21,544 nucleotides of DNA from Anaerolineales bacterium. Its GTDB lineage: Bacteria > Chloroflexota > Anaerolineae > Anaerolineales > UBA4823. The stretch spans positions 1 to 21,544 of the forward strand of contig JADYYC010000352.1 in assembly GCA_020853835.1 (NCBI GenBank), read 5' to 3'. Position 1 is the first letter of the stretch. Each line of letters opens with the position of its first letter. The translations under genes were made by a program, and so were the position numbers. The notes under the pieces are model-generated. The model worked only from the letters and a program-made list of their open reading frames with translations. It was not told the DNA's origin and ran no database searches. Positions 14,011-21,544 of this stretch are shown here, piece after piece.

Positions 14011-14511
14011 ATGCCAGTACTGATCGCCTTTCCGATTTTAATTTTGCTTCTGATTGTGCAAACCGCCATTTTGAGCAACACGCCGTTGCTGCAAGGCACA
14101 ACCGATATCGTACTCCTGGCGGTCATCGCCTGGGCGATACAGAAGAAAGTGGATACGGCGTGGGTTTGGGGTATAATCGGCGGTCTGCTGGTCGGTTACG
14201 TCTCTGCGGTACCCTTGCCGGTTTATTTGGCTGCCTACCTGGGGGCGGTGGGGATCGCCTTGCTGCTCCGACAGCGGGTTTGGAACGTGCCTTTTTTAGG
14301 GATGTTAATTGCCACATTTACAGGTACAATTCTGTTGCAGGGGTCTACGGTAATTGCGCTGCGCATTGCCGATACCCCCCTGGCCATGAATGATACGCTC
14401 AATTTGATCATACTGCCGGGGCTGGTGCTCAATCTGATCCTGGCGCTGCCGTTCTTTCTAATTTTTGGTGATTTGGCAAAATGGCTGTACCCCGAAACAT
14501 TAGAAATGTGA
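14011..14511 (+). CDS. mreD: Rod-shape-determining membrane protein MreD
   Basis: A 166-residue integral membrane protein with about five hydrophobic segments (starting FPILILLLIVQTAIL, then TDIVLLAVIAWAI, GIIGGLLVGYVSAVPLPV, ATFTGTILLQGSTVIAL and a final LPGLVLNLILALPFFLIFG). MreD sequences diverge strongly, so the call leans on size, topology and its place directly between mreC (5 nt upstream) and mrdA. It belongs to the elongasome with MreBC, PBP2 and RodA. The TAGGT at 14003-14007 is only a weak ribosome site. Confidence 0.88.
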   Translation: MPVLIAFPILILLLIVQTAILSNTPLLQGTTDIVLLAVIAWAIQKKVDTAWVWGIIGGLLVGYVSAVPLPVYLAAYLGAVGIALLLRQRVWNVPFLGMLIATFTGTILLQGSTVIALRIADTPLAMNDTLNLIILPGLVLNLILALPFFLIFGDLAKWLYPETLEM

Positions 14512-14545
14512 CCTCGAAACAGCCATTGCTTATTGTGATAGTGAA

Positions 14546-16693
14546 ATGACACACGGACAATCAACCATTCGAAATGAAGTCCAGTTCTGGCGCATCCTCG
14601 TTTTTGTCATCTTGCTTGGCCTGGTTTTTACTCTTTTTATCGTCCGCCTCTTTATCTTACAGGTAGTGCAAACCGCTGATTGGACGGCTAAGGCGGAGGA
14701 AAACAGCACCGAGGAAATCAACATCCCTTCGCTTCGAGGGGTTATCTACGATCGCAATGGCGCGGTTCTGGCGGAAAACGAGGCTACTTATAACGTCGTC
14801 ATTACCGCCGCCAACCTGCCAGACGATGACGGCGCAATTCAAGAGATTTTCCGCCAGCTTTCGCATCTGATCGGTGTGCCGGTAAATCTGAATGAGATCA
14901 GCGTCGATAACCCTTACGTTCCATGTATATCCGAGCATGGAATCGCCCAAATTGCAGAATACGGGGAAAGCTCGACGCCCTACCAGCCGGTTGCGGTCAA
15001 GTGCGATGTCGACCGGCGGATTGCCATGATCATCCAGGAAAAATCGGTGGACTGGCCCGGGGTTGGTATCGAGATTCAGGCGCTGCGGGAATATCCGACA
15101 GGCTCATTGACGGCAAACCTGGTCGGGTTTTTAGGGCCGGTTCCAGCCGCGTTAGAGGAATTTTACGTCGATCAAGGCCTCGTCCCCAACCGGGACAAAG
15201 TGGGTTACGCCGGTATCGAGTACCAGTACCAGGATGTGCTGGCTGGGGTAAACGGCCGCCGGCTGGTGCAGACCGATGTGGCAGGGCAGGAGCTGCGCGA
15301 TGTTCAGCCGCCAATTCCACCCCGGCCGGGCTTGAGCATGCGCTTGACAATCGATTCGCGCTTGCAGCACGCAGCCGAAGACATCTTGCGAACGGAACTG
15401 AACGACTGGAATCGTTACTTTGGCGATTTGCGCTACACGAGCGGCGTGGTCGTGGCTGCGAACCCCAAAACGGGTGAAATACTCGCGATGGTTTCATATC
15501 CGTCATACGAAAACAACCGTATGGCGAAGATAATCCCGGCTTATTATTACAATCAGCTTATCAATGATCCCTCAAACCCCTTGCTCAACCACGCCGTGGG
15601 AGATGTCTTGCCGGCTGGTTCGGTATTTAAATTAACGACCGGGGTAGGGGCGCTCAATGAAGGGGTTGTCACGCCCGATCAAATCATCTCCACGCCGCCC
15701 GAACTGGAAGTGACCGAGAGGTACTATGTCAATGACCCAGGGCAGGCGCGCAAGTTTGTGGACTGGAACAAAGCCGGCTTTGGCCATCTGGACTTTGTCC
15801 ACGGACTGGCGAACTCCAGCAATGTTTACTTCTATAAGCTGGGTGGGGGTTACCAGAATGAAGTTCCCAATGGCGGCCTCGGTATCTGCCGACTGAAAAC
15901 CTATGCGGCGGGGTTGGGCTATGGCGAAGCGGCGGGCATTTACCTTCCTGATGAAGAAGATGGCTTGCTGCCAGACCCAACCTGGAAGCGCATCACACAT
16001 TCGGAGAGCTGGTCGTCCGGCGATACCTATATCGCCAGCGTCGGTCAGGGTTATGTGCTCGCCACGCCGGTACAGGTGCTCTACTCGGCTATGATCGTGG
16101 CGAACGATGGGAAGTTCGTCCAGCCGACCCTGATTCGTGAAGTGTTGGACAGCAACGGAGACGTGGTTCCAATGTGGCGGAACCCGGAGGGCGACCTGGT
16201 CCGGGAGCCGACGCCGGGCAGCTTTCAGGTCTCGCCCTTCGAACCGCACGTCAAGTGGGATCTAACGGTCGACCCGATCATACAGGAATTTGGAGAAACC
16301 ACCATCCGGGGGTGTGAACCGATCCTGGGACAAACCAAGACCGTCCAGCCCTGGGTTTTCAAAGTCATCCAGGAGGGGATGCGCCTGGCGGTGACGAGCG
16401 GTACGCTCGAGAAACCATTCCAAAATTCTCCCGTTCTGGCAGCGGGAAAAACCGGGACGGCAGAATACTGTGATAAATATGCCAATGCTCTGAACAAGTG
16501 TATCCCGGGGAACTGGCCCTCCCATGCCTGGACGGTGAGTTATGCGCCTTACGACAACCCGGAAATCGCGGTGGTTGTCTATGTTTACAATGGTCAAGAG
16601 GGGTCGAGCGTCGCCGGACCGATCGTCCGGCGCGTGTTGGAAGCCTACTTTGAGCTCAAGAACATCGATTCGGGCGCCGTTCAGACCCCGTGA
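14546..16693 (+). CDS. mrdA: Penicillin-binding protein 2 (elongasome transpeptidase)
   Basis: A 715-residue class B PBP that cross-links peptidoglycan for RodA during elongation. It has a single anchor at about 14-42 (FWRILVFVILLGLVFTLFIV), then a dimerisation/pedestal domain with RGVIYDRNGAVLA (64-76), and a transpeptidase domain with the active serine in SVFK (359-362), SSN (424-426) and KTGT (635-638). It is longer than E. coli PBP2 (633 residues); extra sequence sits between SSN and KTGT, around 530-605. Six cysteines (127, 153, 448, 590, 642, 652) all lie outside the membrane and could pair. It follows mreD by 34 nt with no clear Shine-Dalgarno; its glycosyltransferase partner rodA lies after minCDE. 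Confidence 0.95.
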   Translation: MTHGQSTIRNEVQFWRILVFVILLGLVFTLFIVRLFILQVVQTADWTAKAEENSTEEINIPSLRGVIYDRNGAVLAENEATYNVVITAANLPDDDGAIQEIFRQLSHLIGVPVNLNEISVDNPYVPCISEHGIAQIAEYGESSTPYQPVAVKCDVDRRIAMIIQEKSVDWPGVGIEIQALREYPTGSLTANLVGFLGPVPAALEEFYVDQGLVPNRDKVGYAGIEYQYQDVLAGVNGRRLVQTDVAGQELRDVQPPIPPRPGLSMRLTIDSRLQHAAEDILRTELNDWNRYFGDLRYTSGVVVAANPKTGEILAMVSYPSYENNRMAKIIPAYYYNQLINDPSNPLLNHAVGDVLPAGSVFKLTTGVGALNEGVVTPDQIISTPPELEVTERYYVNDPGQARKFVDWNKAGFGHLDFVHGLANSSNVYFYKLGGGYQNEVPNGGLGICRLKTYAAGLGYGEAAGIYLPDEEDGLLPDPTWKRITHSESWSSGDTYIASVGQGYVLATPVQVLYSAMIVANDGKFVQPTLIREVLDSNGDVVPMWRNPEGDLVREPTPGSFQVSPFEPHVKWDLTVDPIIQEFGETTIRGCEPILGQTKTVQPWVFKVIQEGMRLAVTSGTLEKPFQNSPVLAAGKTGTAEYCDKYANALNKCIPGNWPSHAWTVSYAPYDNPEIAVVVYVYNGQEGSSVAGPIVRRVLEAYFELKNIDSGAVQTP

Positions 16694-16758
16694 CCTGCGC
16701 ATCATTGGGGAAAATTGGGTGAAAAGCCAGCAGTTTCTTTCTCTCTGCGCTGTTCACA

Positions 16759-16767
16759 TGCTATAAT
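16759..16767 (+). promoter_or_regulatory. Extended -10 upstream of minC
   Basis: TGC-TATAAT in the 130-bp gap between mrdA and minC is an extended -10 with no good -35 at 16-18 nt. It would start transcription near 16774, about 50 nt before minC, giving minCDE-rodA a promoter of their own inside the larger cluster. Confidence 0.5.
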
Positions 16768-16823
16768 CTTTGGAAATTTCAGGGAGTCATCTGCCGGCGC
16801 ATAAGGCACGTTCGTGATCTTCG

Positions 16824-17504
16824 ATGAGCTCAAAAATCCAAATTAAAGGCATTCGGGATGGGCTGCTCATCACACTGGGCGATGGAACATGGGAAGAGCA
16901 GCACCAGGAGTTGATCACCCAGCTTCGCAGTCAGGCTGGCTTTCTGCAAGGCGCCAGGCTGGCGATCGATGTCGGCGGGTCGATCCTGAAAGCGGCTGAT
17001 CTGGGTCAATTGACAAGGGAGCTTTCTGAGGCAGGCTTTACATTATTTGCACTGATCAGCGAATCGCCGACGACCGAACGCAGCGCCCAGTCCTTTGGGC
17101 TTGCCACGCGCCTCCCCAAACCGGGGGCCGCGCGCACGGTTGCGGGGAGCACCGAGCCAGACGGCGAGCCGGCATTGCTCGTCAGCCGCACCCTGCGCTC
17201 CGGGTATAATTTACAGTATCAGGGTCATGTGGTCGTGATCGGCGATGTGAACCCCGGGGCGCAGGTGATCGCACGCGGCGATGTGATCGTTTGGGGAAAG
17301 CTGCGCGGGATGGTACATGCCGGGGCGGAGGGCGACGAAGGGGCGATTGTCTGTGCCCTCGACTTATCGCCCACCCAGCTAAGGATTGCGAGCGCAATTG
17401 CCGTGACGCCAAAACGGCGCGGCAAACCACAGCCGGAGATGGCCCGGCTCGTCAAAGGTCAGGTCGTGGCAGAGGTATGGGATCCTAAAAGAGAGAGATT
17501 ATGA
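16824..17504 (+). CDS. minC: Septum site-determining protein MinC
   Basis: A 226-residue FtsZ inhibitor. The N-terminal domain (about 1-100) is the FtsZ-antagonising part. The C-terminal beta-helix domain (about 118-195) contains GDVNPGAQVIARGDVIVWG (140-158) and RGMVHAG (161-167), which bind MinD, and LSPTQLRIA. A short basic tail follows. A stop at 16815 in the same frame makes 16824 the first possible ATG; no strong Shine-Dalgarno is seen. Its TGA overlaps the minD ATG (ATGA), so the two are translationally coupled. Confidence 0.94.
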   Translation: MSSKIQIKGIRDGLLITLGDGTWEEQHQELITQLRSQAGFLQGARLAIDVGGSILKAADLGQLTRELSEAGFTLFALISESPTTERSAQSFGLATRLPKPGAARTVAGSTEPDGEPALLVSRTLRSGYNLQYQGHVVVIGDVNPGAQVIARGDVIVWGKLRGMVHAGAEGDEGAIVCALDLSPTQLRIASAIAVTPKRRGKPQPEMARLVKGQVVAEVWDPKRERL

Positions 17505-18304
17505 CGGGCAAAGCAATTACCGTAACTTCTGGAAAAGGCGGGGTGGGTAAGACAACCGTAACCGCAAACCTGGGCGCTGCTCTGGCAAACTTTGGTCACA
17601 AAGTGGTGTGTATCGATGCGGACATCGGGCTGCGCAATTTAGACGTTGTGCTGGGGTTGGAAAACCGGATCGTTTACGATTTGGTGGATATCGTGGAAGG
17701 TCGCTGCCGGCTGCGCCAGGCCATGATCCGCGACAAGCGCCTGCCGGAGCTCTTCCTCATCCCGGCGGCTCAAACGCGCGACAAGAGCGCCATCTCGCCC
17801 AGCGATATGGTGACCCTGGCGGACGACCTGCGCGCGGAGTTTGATTACATCCTGTTCGATTCGCCGGCCGGCATCGAGCGCGGTTTCCGGAACGCGGTTG
17901 CCCCGGCGGATATGGTGCTCGTGGTGACCAATCCGGAAGTTTCGGCTGTGCGTGACGCCGACCGGATCATTGGTCTTGTCGAGGCGGAAGAAAAAGGACC
18001 AGCCCGGCTGGTGATCAACCGCATCAAGCCGGAGATGGTGCGGCGCGGCGATATGCTGGGCGTCGATGATATCCTTGAACTCTTAGCGGTCCAGTTGGTG
18101 GGCCTGGTTCCGGACGATGAAAACGTGTTGCTGAGCACAAACCGAGGTTTGCCAGTCGTTTTGGATGGAAAAAGCAAAGCGGGACTGGCTTTCAGGAATA
18201 TTGCGCGGCGCGTGATGGGCGAGGAAGTGCCATTTATGCATTTTGACGAGACCGGCGGGTTTCTCAACCGCATCACCCGGCTGATCCGCCCGGGAGGAAA
18301 TTGA
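17501..18304 (+). CDS. minD: Septum site-determining ATPase MinD
   Basis: A 267-residue deviant Walker A ATPase that carries MinC to the membrane and oscillates with MinE. Motifs are SGKGGVGKTT (10-19), CIDADIGLRNLDVVLGLEN and FDSPAGIERG. The C-terminal end GFLNRITRLIRPGGN is the amphipathic membrane-targeting helix. AGAGAGAG (17490-17497) precedes the ATG, which overlaps the minC stop. minE starts 1 nt after the minD stop. Cell-pole placement of this type keeps division at midcell. Confidence 0.97.
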   Translation: MTGKAITVTSGKGGVGKTTVTANLGAALANFGHKVVCIDADIGLRNLDVVLGLENRIVYDLVDIVEGRCRLRQAMIRDKRLPELFLIPAAQTRDKSAISPSDMVTLADDLRAEFDYILFDSPAGIERGFRNAVAPADMVLVVTNPEVSAVRDADRIIGLVEAEEKGPARLVINRIKPEMVRRGDMLGVDDILELLAVQLVGLVPDDENVLLSTNRGLPVVLDGKSKAGLAFRNIARRVMGEEVPFMHFDETGGFLNRITRLIRPGGN

Positions 18305-18305
18305 A

Positions 18306-18566
18306 ATGGCTGGCATATTAGACCGCATTTTCGGCCGCGATCGTAAAAGCGCCCACCTGGCAAAGGAACGTCTCAAGCTCGTGTTGGTTCATGACCGCAC
18401 CGATATCTCGCCGGGTGTGATGGAGCTTATGAAGGATGATCTTATTGCCGCAATTTCAAAGCATATCGACATTGACGCAGGCGATGTGCGGATCGAGATG
18501 GCAACCGAAGGGCACGAGCAGCGTCTGATTGCGGATATCGCTCTACGCCCTCCACGCCGGCGATGA
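18306..18566 (+). CDS. minE: Cell division topological specificity factor MinE
   Basis: An 86-residue MinE. The N-terminal membrane-binding and anti-MinCD part reads MAGILDRIFGRDRKSAHLAKERLKL, with the family's AKERL followed by LVLVHDRTD. The C-terminal topological domain contains LMKDDLIAAISKHIDID. A basic RPPRRR ends the protein. GGGAGGA (18292-18298) lies 7 nt before the ATG. Having MinE means the Min system can oscillate instead of depending on DivIVA/MinJ. Confidence 0.94.
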   Translation: MAGILDRIFGRDRKSAHLAKERLKLVLVHDRTDISPGVMELMKDDLIAAISKHIDIDAGDVRIEMATEGHEQRLIADIALRPPRRR

Positions 18567-18589
18567 TGAACTAATCTATTTGAAAATTG

Positions 18590-18624
18590 GGCTGCTGGCC
18601 GAAAAGAATCTGGGCCTGGCAGCC
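18590..18624 (+). other. Hairpin between minE and rodA
   Basis: In the 79-bp gap, GGCTGC (18590-18595) pairs with GCAGCC (18619-18624), and GGCC (18597-18600) with GGCC (18613-18616). No T tract follows (GTTGGAAAAAACG), so it is not a typical terminator. It may stabilise or partly uncouple the rodA message. Confidence 0.35.
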
Positions 18625-18645
18625 GTTGGAAAAAACGAGTAAGCG

Positions 18646-19764
18646 ATGCGTAGTGGTGTCTCAATCGCCTCCAACTGGCGATATTTTGATTTCTGGCTGC
18701 TGGGCGCAGTAATCCTGTTAATCATCTTTGGCGTCACCATGATCCGCTCGGCAGTGGCGGGTAATATCGAGCTGGCCGAGCTAGACCTTGTTCAGCGCCA
18801 GCTTATTTTTGCCCTGGCCGGCCTTGTATTAATGATCGCCGTGGCGGCGATCGATTACCGGCTGTGGGCTTCGATCAGCCGCCCGATGTACGTCATCACC
18901 ATCTTCTTTCTGGCCGTGCTGTACATCGTGGGGTCAGCCCTGTACGGCTCTGCGCGCTGGTTCGATACGGGCGTGATCCTCATCCAACCGTCCGAAATTG
19001 CGAAAATTGTATTGATCATGGTGCTGGCAGACTTTTTTACGCGCCATATGGAAAAGATGGGCAACCTGACCTGGATCGGGCGCAGCTTCCTGGTCACCAT
19101 GGGGATTACCATCTGGATTTTGTTGCAGCCCAACCTGAGCACCTCGATCGTCATGTTGGTGCTCTGGTTTTCCATGCTATGGGTGAGCGGTTTGCGCATC
19201 CGCCACTTGCTTATGTTTATCCTTGCGGGTATTTTTCTGCCCCTGATTGCGTTTCGCTTCATGGTGGACTATCAACAGCGCCGGGTCTTGAATTTTCTCT
19301 TCCCCGACCCAAACGCCAGTTATGGTGAGATTTATAATATCCAACAGGCGCTGATTGCGATCGGTTCGGGTGGTCTTCTGGGTCAGGGTTACGGTCATGG
19401 CACCCAGGTGCAGTTGCGCTTCTTGAAAGTGCGCTGGTCTGATTTCATCTTCTCCGCCATGGCGCAGGAGTTTGGATTTGTCGGCGTGGTCGTGGTTCTG
19501 GCGATTATTGTTTTTGTCATCCTGCGCTGCCTGAGAGCCGCCCGCCTGGCGAGCGATTCTTTTGGCGCGCTGCTCGCTTATGGGGTGGCGACCATGATCG
19601 CATTCCAGGCCGTGGTGAACATCGGCGTGAACCTGAACCTGATGCCCGCCACAGGGTTGACCCTGCCTTTTGTCAGTTATGGGGGCAGTTCGCTCCTTTC
19701 CATCCTTATCGGTATAGGGCTGGTTCAAAGCGTGATCCTGCGTCACCGCCAGCTCGAATTTTGA
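18646..19764 (+). CDS. rodA: SEDS peptidoglycan glycosyltransferase RodA
   Basis: A 372-residue polytopic SEDS protein (about ten membrane segments) that polymerises lipid II with PBP2. Family motifs are GSARWFDTG (101-109), IQPSEIAKI (113-121), LLQPNLSTS (159-167), the GSGGLLGQGYGHGTQ loop (240-254) and LPFVSYGGSSL (340-350). The likely catalytic aspartate is D266 in SDFIFSAMAQEFGFVG. The preceding residues LKVRWS replace the PE-x-H-T often found there. It is separated from mrdA by minCDE, but all are on one strand. The start at 18646 has only weak Shine-Dalgarno support. Confidence 0.95.
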   Translation: MRSGVSIASNWRYFDFWLLGAVILLIIFGVTMIRSAVAGNIELAELDLVQRQLIFALAGLVLMIAVAAIDYRLWASISRPMYVITIFFLAVLYIVGSALYGSARWFDTGVILIQPSEIAKIVLIMVLADFFTRHMEKMGNLTWIGRSFLVTMGITIWILLQPNLSTSIVMLVLWFSMLWVSGLRIRHLLMFILAGIFLPLIAFRFMVDYQQRRVLNFLFPDPNASYGEIYNIQQALIAIGSGGLLGQGYGHGTQVQLRFLKVRWSDFIFSAMAQEFGFVGVVVVLAIIVFVILRCLRAARLASDSFGALLAYGVATMIAFQAVVNIGVNLNLMPATGLTLPFVSYGGSSLLSILIGIGLVQSVILRHRQLEF

Positions 19765-19828
19765 TTTGATGCTTTCCGGGCTCAAAAGCTCGTAAATAAT
19801 TCGGTCCAGACCAATACAGGAGAACTCT

Positions 19829-21319
19829 ATGTCCACACTGCATCCCGTGCGGGTGCGTTTTGCACCCTCGCCAACTGGACGAACGCATCTTGGAAGCGGG
19901 CGCACGGCTTTGTACAACTATTTGATCGCCCGCCAGACGGGCGGGCAGTTCATCTTGCGCAGCGAAGACACCGACCAGAAGCGCTATGTCCCAGGCGCAG
20001 AGGAAGAACTGATGAACTCGCTGCGATGGCTCGGGTTAAACTGGGACGAAGGTCCTGACGTGGGCGGCCCGCACGGGCCCTACCGGCAGTCACAACGCAA
20101 GGAAATCTATCAGGAACACGCCCGCCGCCTGGTTGAGACGGGTCATGCTTATTACTGTTTTTGCACGCCAGAACGATTGGAACGGGTGCGCCAGGAACAG
20201 ATCAAAGCCAAGATCAACGCCCATTATGACGGCACCTGCCGGCGCATCGATGCGGATGAAGCGGCAAGGCGCGTCGCGGCCGGGGAACGCCATGTGATCC
20301 GGTTTAAAATGCCCCACGAAGGCTCGATCACCGTTCACGACTATTTGCGCGGCGATATTACGGTGGAGAACCGCGCCCTGGATGACTACGTGTTGGTCAA
20401 ATCGGACGGGTTGGCGCTCTATCACCTCGCGGCCATGGTTGACGACCACTTGATGGAGATCAGCCATGTCATCCGCGGCGTGGAGTGGCTGCCGACCTTC
20501 CCGCTTCACGCTCACATCATCCGGGCGTTTGGGTGGGAGCTCCCCACATTTGTGCACCTTTCGATCTTCCTGAAGCCCAGCGGCAAAGGCAAGATGAGCA
20601 AGCGCGAGGCTGCGCAGGCGATGAAAGATGGATATTCTATCTTCATCGGAGACCTGCAGGACCTGGGTTACCTCCCCGAAGCCGTGGTGAACTGGGTCGC
20701 CTTGATGGGTTGGAGTTTCGATGACCGCACCGAATTTTTTACCCTGGCGGATTTGATCGAAAAATTCAGCCTGGATCGTCTCAACCCTTCCCCCGCCGCG
20801 ATCAATTTCAGCAAGCTGGATCACTTCAACGGGCTCCACATCCGCCGCCTTACCCCCGATGAGCTTGCCGTCCGGATCAAGCCGTTCCTCGAAAGGGCGG
20901 GTTACCAGGTCGATCTGGAACTGCTCACCCGCATCGCCCCGATTATCCAGGAGCGGCTGGTCACCCTGGACGACGCGGTTGACATGGCGGGGTTCTTTTT
21001 CCGCGATACGTTCGGATGCCAACCAGCAGATCTGGTGGGTCAGAACATGACCCCGGCTGAATCTGCCCGTGCGCTGCAACGGGTGTACGAATTGATCGCT
21101 GGACTCGATGACGTGAAGCTCGAGACGGTTGAGCCGCGCATGCGCCTGTTGGCGGATGAGATGGGGCTCAGCGCCGGCCAGTTGTTTGGCATCATCCGCG
21201 TCGCGGTCACCGGTCAGAAGGTCAGCCCGCCCCTGTTTCAAAGCGCCGAGATTATCGGCAAGCCCCTCATCCTCGAACGTCTGAAGGCCGCCATCGAGAC
21301 ATTGGAAAAGATGGAATAA
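19829..21319 (+). CDS. gltX: Glutamyl-tRNA synthetase
   Basis: A 496-residue class I aminoacyl-tRNA synthetase charging tRNA-Glu. It has FAPSPTGRTHLGSGRTAL with the HIGH-type HLGS (20-23), LRSEDTDQKR, and GKMSKR (254-259). A zinc finger of the bacterial type is suggested by C110-x-C112 and C137 in YDGTC. The C-terminal anticodon-binding helices run to the end, which is normal length. Whether it also misacylates tRNA-Gln (non-discriminating) cannot be told. AGGAGA (19818-19823) supports the start. It lies 64 bp after rodA and may be read from the same transcript. Confidence 0.96.
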   Translation: MSTLHPVRVRFAPSPTGRTHLGSGRTALYNYLIARQTGGQFILRSEDTDQKRYVPGAEEELMNSLRWLGLNWDEGPDVGGPHGPYRQSQRKEIYQEHARRLVETGHAYYCFCTPERLERVRQEQIKAKINAHYDGTCRRIDADEAARRVAAGERHVIRFKMPHEGSITVHDYLRGDITVENRALDDYVLVKSDGLALYHLAAMVDDHLMEISHVIRGVEWLPTFPLHAHIIRAFGWELPTFVHLSIFLKPSGKGKMSKREAAQAMKDGYSIFIGDLQDLGYLPEAVVNWVALMGWSFDDRTEFFTLADLIEKFSLDRLNPSPAAINFSKLDHFNGLHIRRLTPDELAVRIKPFLERAGYQVDLELLTRIAPIIQERLVTLDDAVDMAGFFFRDTFGCQPADLVGQNMTPAESARALQRVYELIAGLDDVKLETVEPRMRLLADEMGLSAGQLFGIIRVAVTGQKVSPPLFQSAEIIGKPLILERLKAAIETLEKME

Positions 21320-21344
21320 ACGTCAGTCCGGAATAACAGAGATC

Positions 21345-21412
21345 GTCATTGCGAAGCCCGCTTTTTGGGCTGAAGCAATCTCCTCGCTGCCCATCCTGGA
21401 GACTGCTTCGGG
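21345..21412. repeat. Dispersed-repeat-like inverted structure downstream of gltX
   Basis: GTCATTGCGA (21345-21354), a hairpin AGCCC (21355-21359)/GGGCT (21367-21371), then GAAGCAATCTCC (21372-21383) and its inverted copy GGAGACTGCTTC (21398-21409) with one mismatch. The GTCATTGCGA...GAAGCAATCTCC wording is that of an intergenic repeat I recall from many genomes, including Chloroflexota; its origin is unclear. It begins 26 bp after gltX and may also act as a bidirectional terminator-like fold. Only one copy is in this window. Confidence 0.6.
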
Positions 21413-21438
21413 CGTAAATCGCCCTACTAATAACATAA

Positions 21439-21544
21439 TTATGGCACGGCAGATGGTTGAAGAGAAAAACCGAGTTTAGCGGCCTTCGCTTGTAAACGGC
21501 GAACATCTCTTTCGCGCTGAGCTCGTAGATAGGTCTCGAGATCA
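21439..21544 (-). CDS. 3' end of an unidentified gene, cut by the window edge
   Basis: On the minus strand a frame is open from the window edge (first full codon at 21543) for 34 codons to TAA at 21439-21441. It reads DLETYLRAQRERD, then VRRLQAKAAKLGFSLQPSAVP. The charged helix followed by KLGFSL is the sort of ending seen in some transposases and other DNA-binding proteins, but that is only an impression. It is convergent with gltX across the repeat. Too short to name. Confidence 0.4.
   Translation of the reverse strand, partial: DLETYLRAQRERDVRRLQAKAAKLGFSLQPSAVP

Noticed and set aside
14172..14177. TATAAT inside mreD, and a similar one inside minC near 17204
   Set aside because: Within coding sequence, no -35 at the right distance; likely produced by Gly-Tyr/Ile-Ile codons.
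20090..21241. 383-codon open frame on the minus strand inside gltX
   Set aside because: Antisense to a full, motif-complete GluRS; its translation is rich in Gln/Arg/His with no domain. A codon-bias shadow.

Overview
The window reads as a chromosomal segment of a free-living bacterium, most likely a member of the Chloroflexota (Anaerolineae-like). That placement rests on overall gene flavour and arrangement (fused NuoCD, a two-gene 2-oxoacid:acceptor oxidoreductase with its own FCD regulator, cell-shape genes next to minCDE, stand-alone PIG-L and helical-backbone receptor proteins), not on an rRNA or other decisive marker. From iscX (889) to gltX (21319) every gene I accept is on the + strand with short gaps. 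The only minus-strand genes are a regulator and a fragment at the left edge and a fragment at the right edge. I see no tRNA, rRNA, CRISPR array or complete mobile element.

Region 1 (1-7062) has an iron-sulfur theme. A SufR-like winged-helix regulator with C-terminal cysteines is transcribed leftward. Diverging from it is iscX, followed tightly by nuoB, a fused nuoCD, nuoI, and an Mrp/ApbC-type P-loop ATPase that lacks the usual CxxC motif. A GC hairpin and a fresh -10 then separate this operon from a RicT/YaaT (PSP1) protein rich in conserved cysteines and a PIG-L deacetylase. The 91-bp divergent spacer holds GATAAT half-sites, a perfect 14-bp palindrome and two promoters that both place transcription starts at or next to the start codons.

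Region 2 (7063-11940) starts with a leader of several nested and mutually exclusive hairpins before a periplasmic-binding-protein-like gene that has no signal peptide. An FCD/GntR regulator follows, from its own promoter, and then the alpha (gamma-alpha fused) and beta subunits of a 2-oxoacid:ferredoxin-type oxidoreductase, closed by a strong rho-independent terminator.

Region 3 (11941-19764) is a cell-shape and division-site cluster: mreB (TTG start), mreC, mreD, mrdA (PBP2), minC, minD, minE and rodA. It combines the elongasome scaffold, its transpeptidase and SEDS glycosyltransferase with the whole MinCDE system. Region 4 (19765-21544) holds gltX, a dispersed-repeat-like inverted structure, and the 3' end of an unidentified minus-strand gene.

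The best candidate for something new is the left third: a cysteine-bearing repressor-like protein with a palindromic operator region controlling an IscX-led operon of complex I hydrophilic subunits and an Fe-S-carrier-like ATPase. This would be a possible iron or Fe-S-status switch on a partial complex I. That is inference from gene order and sites.
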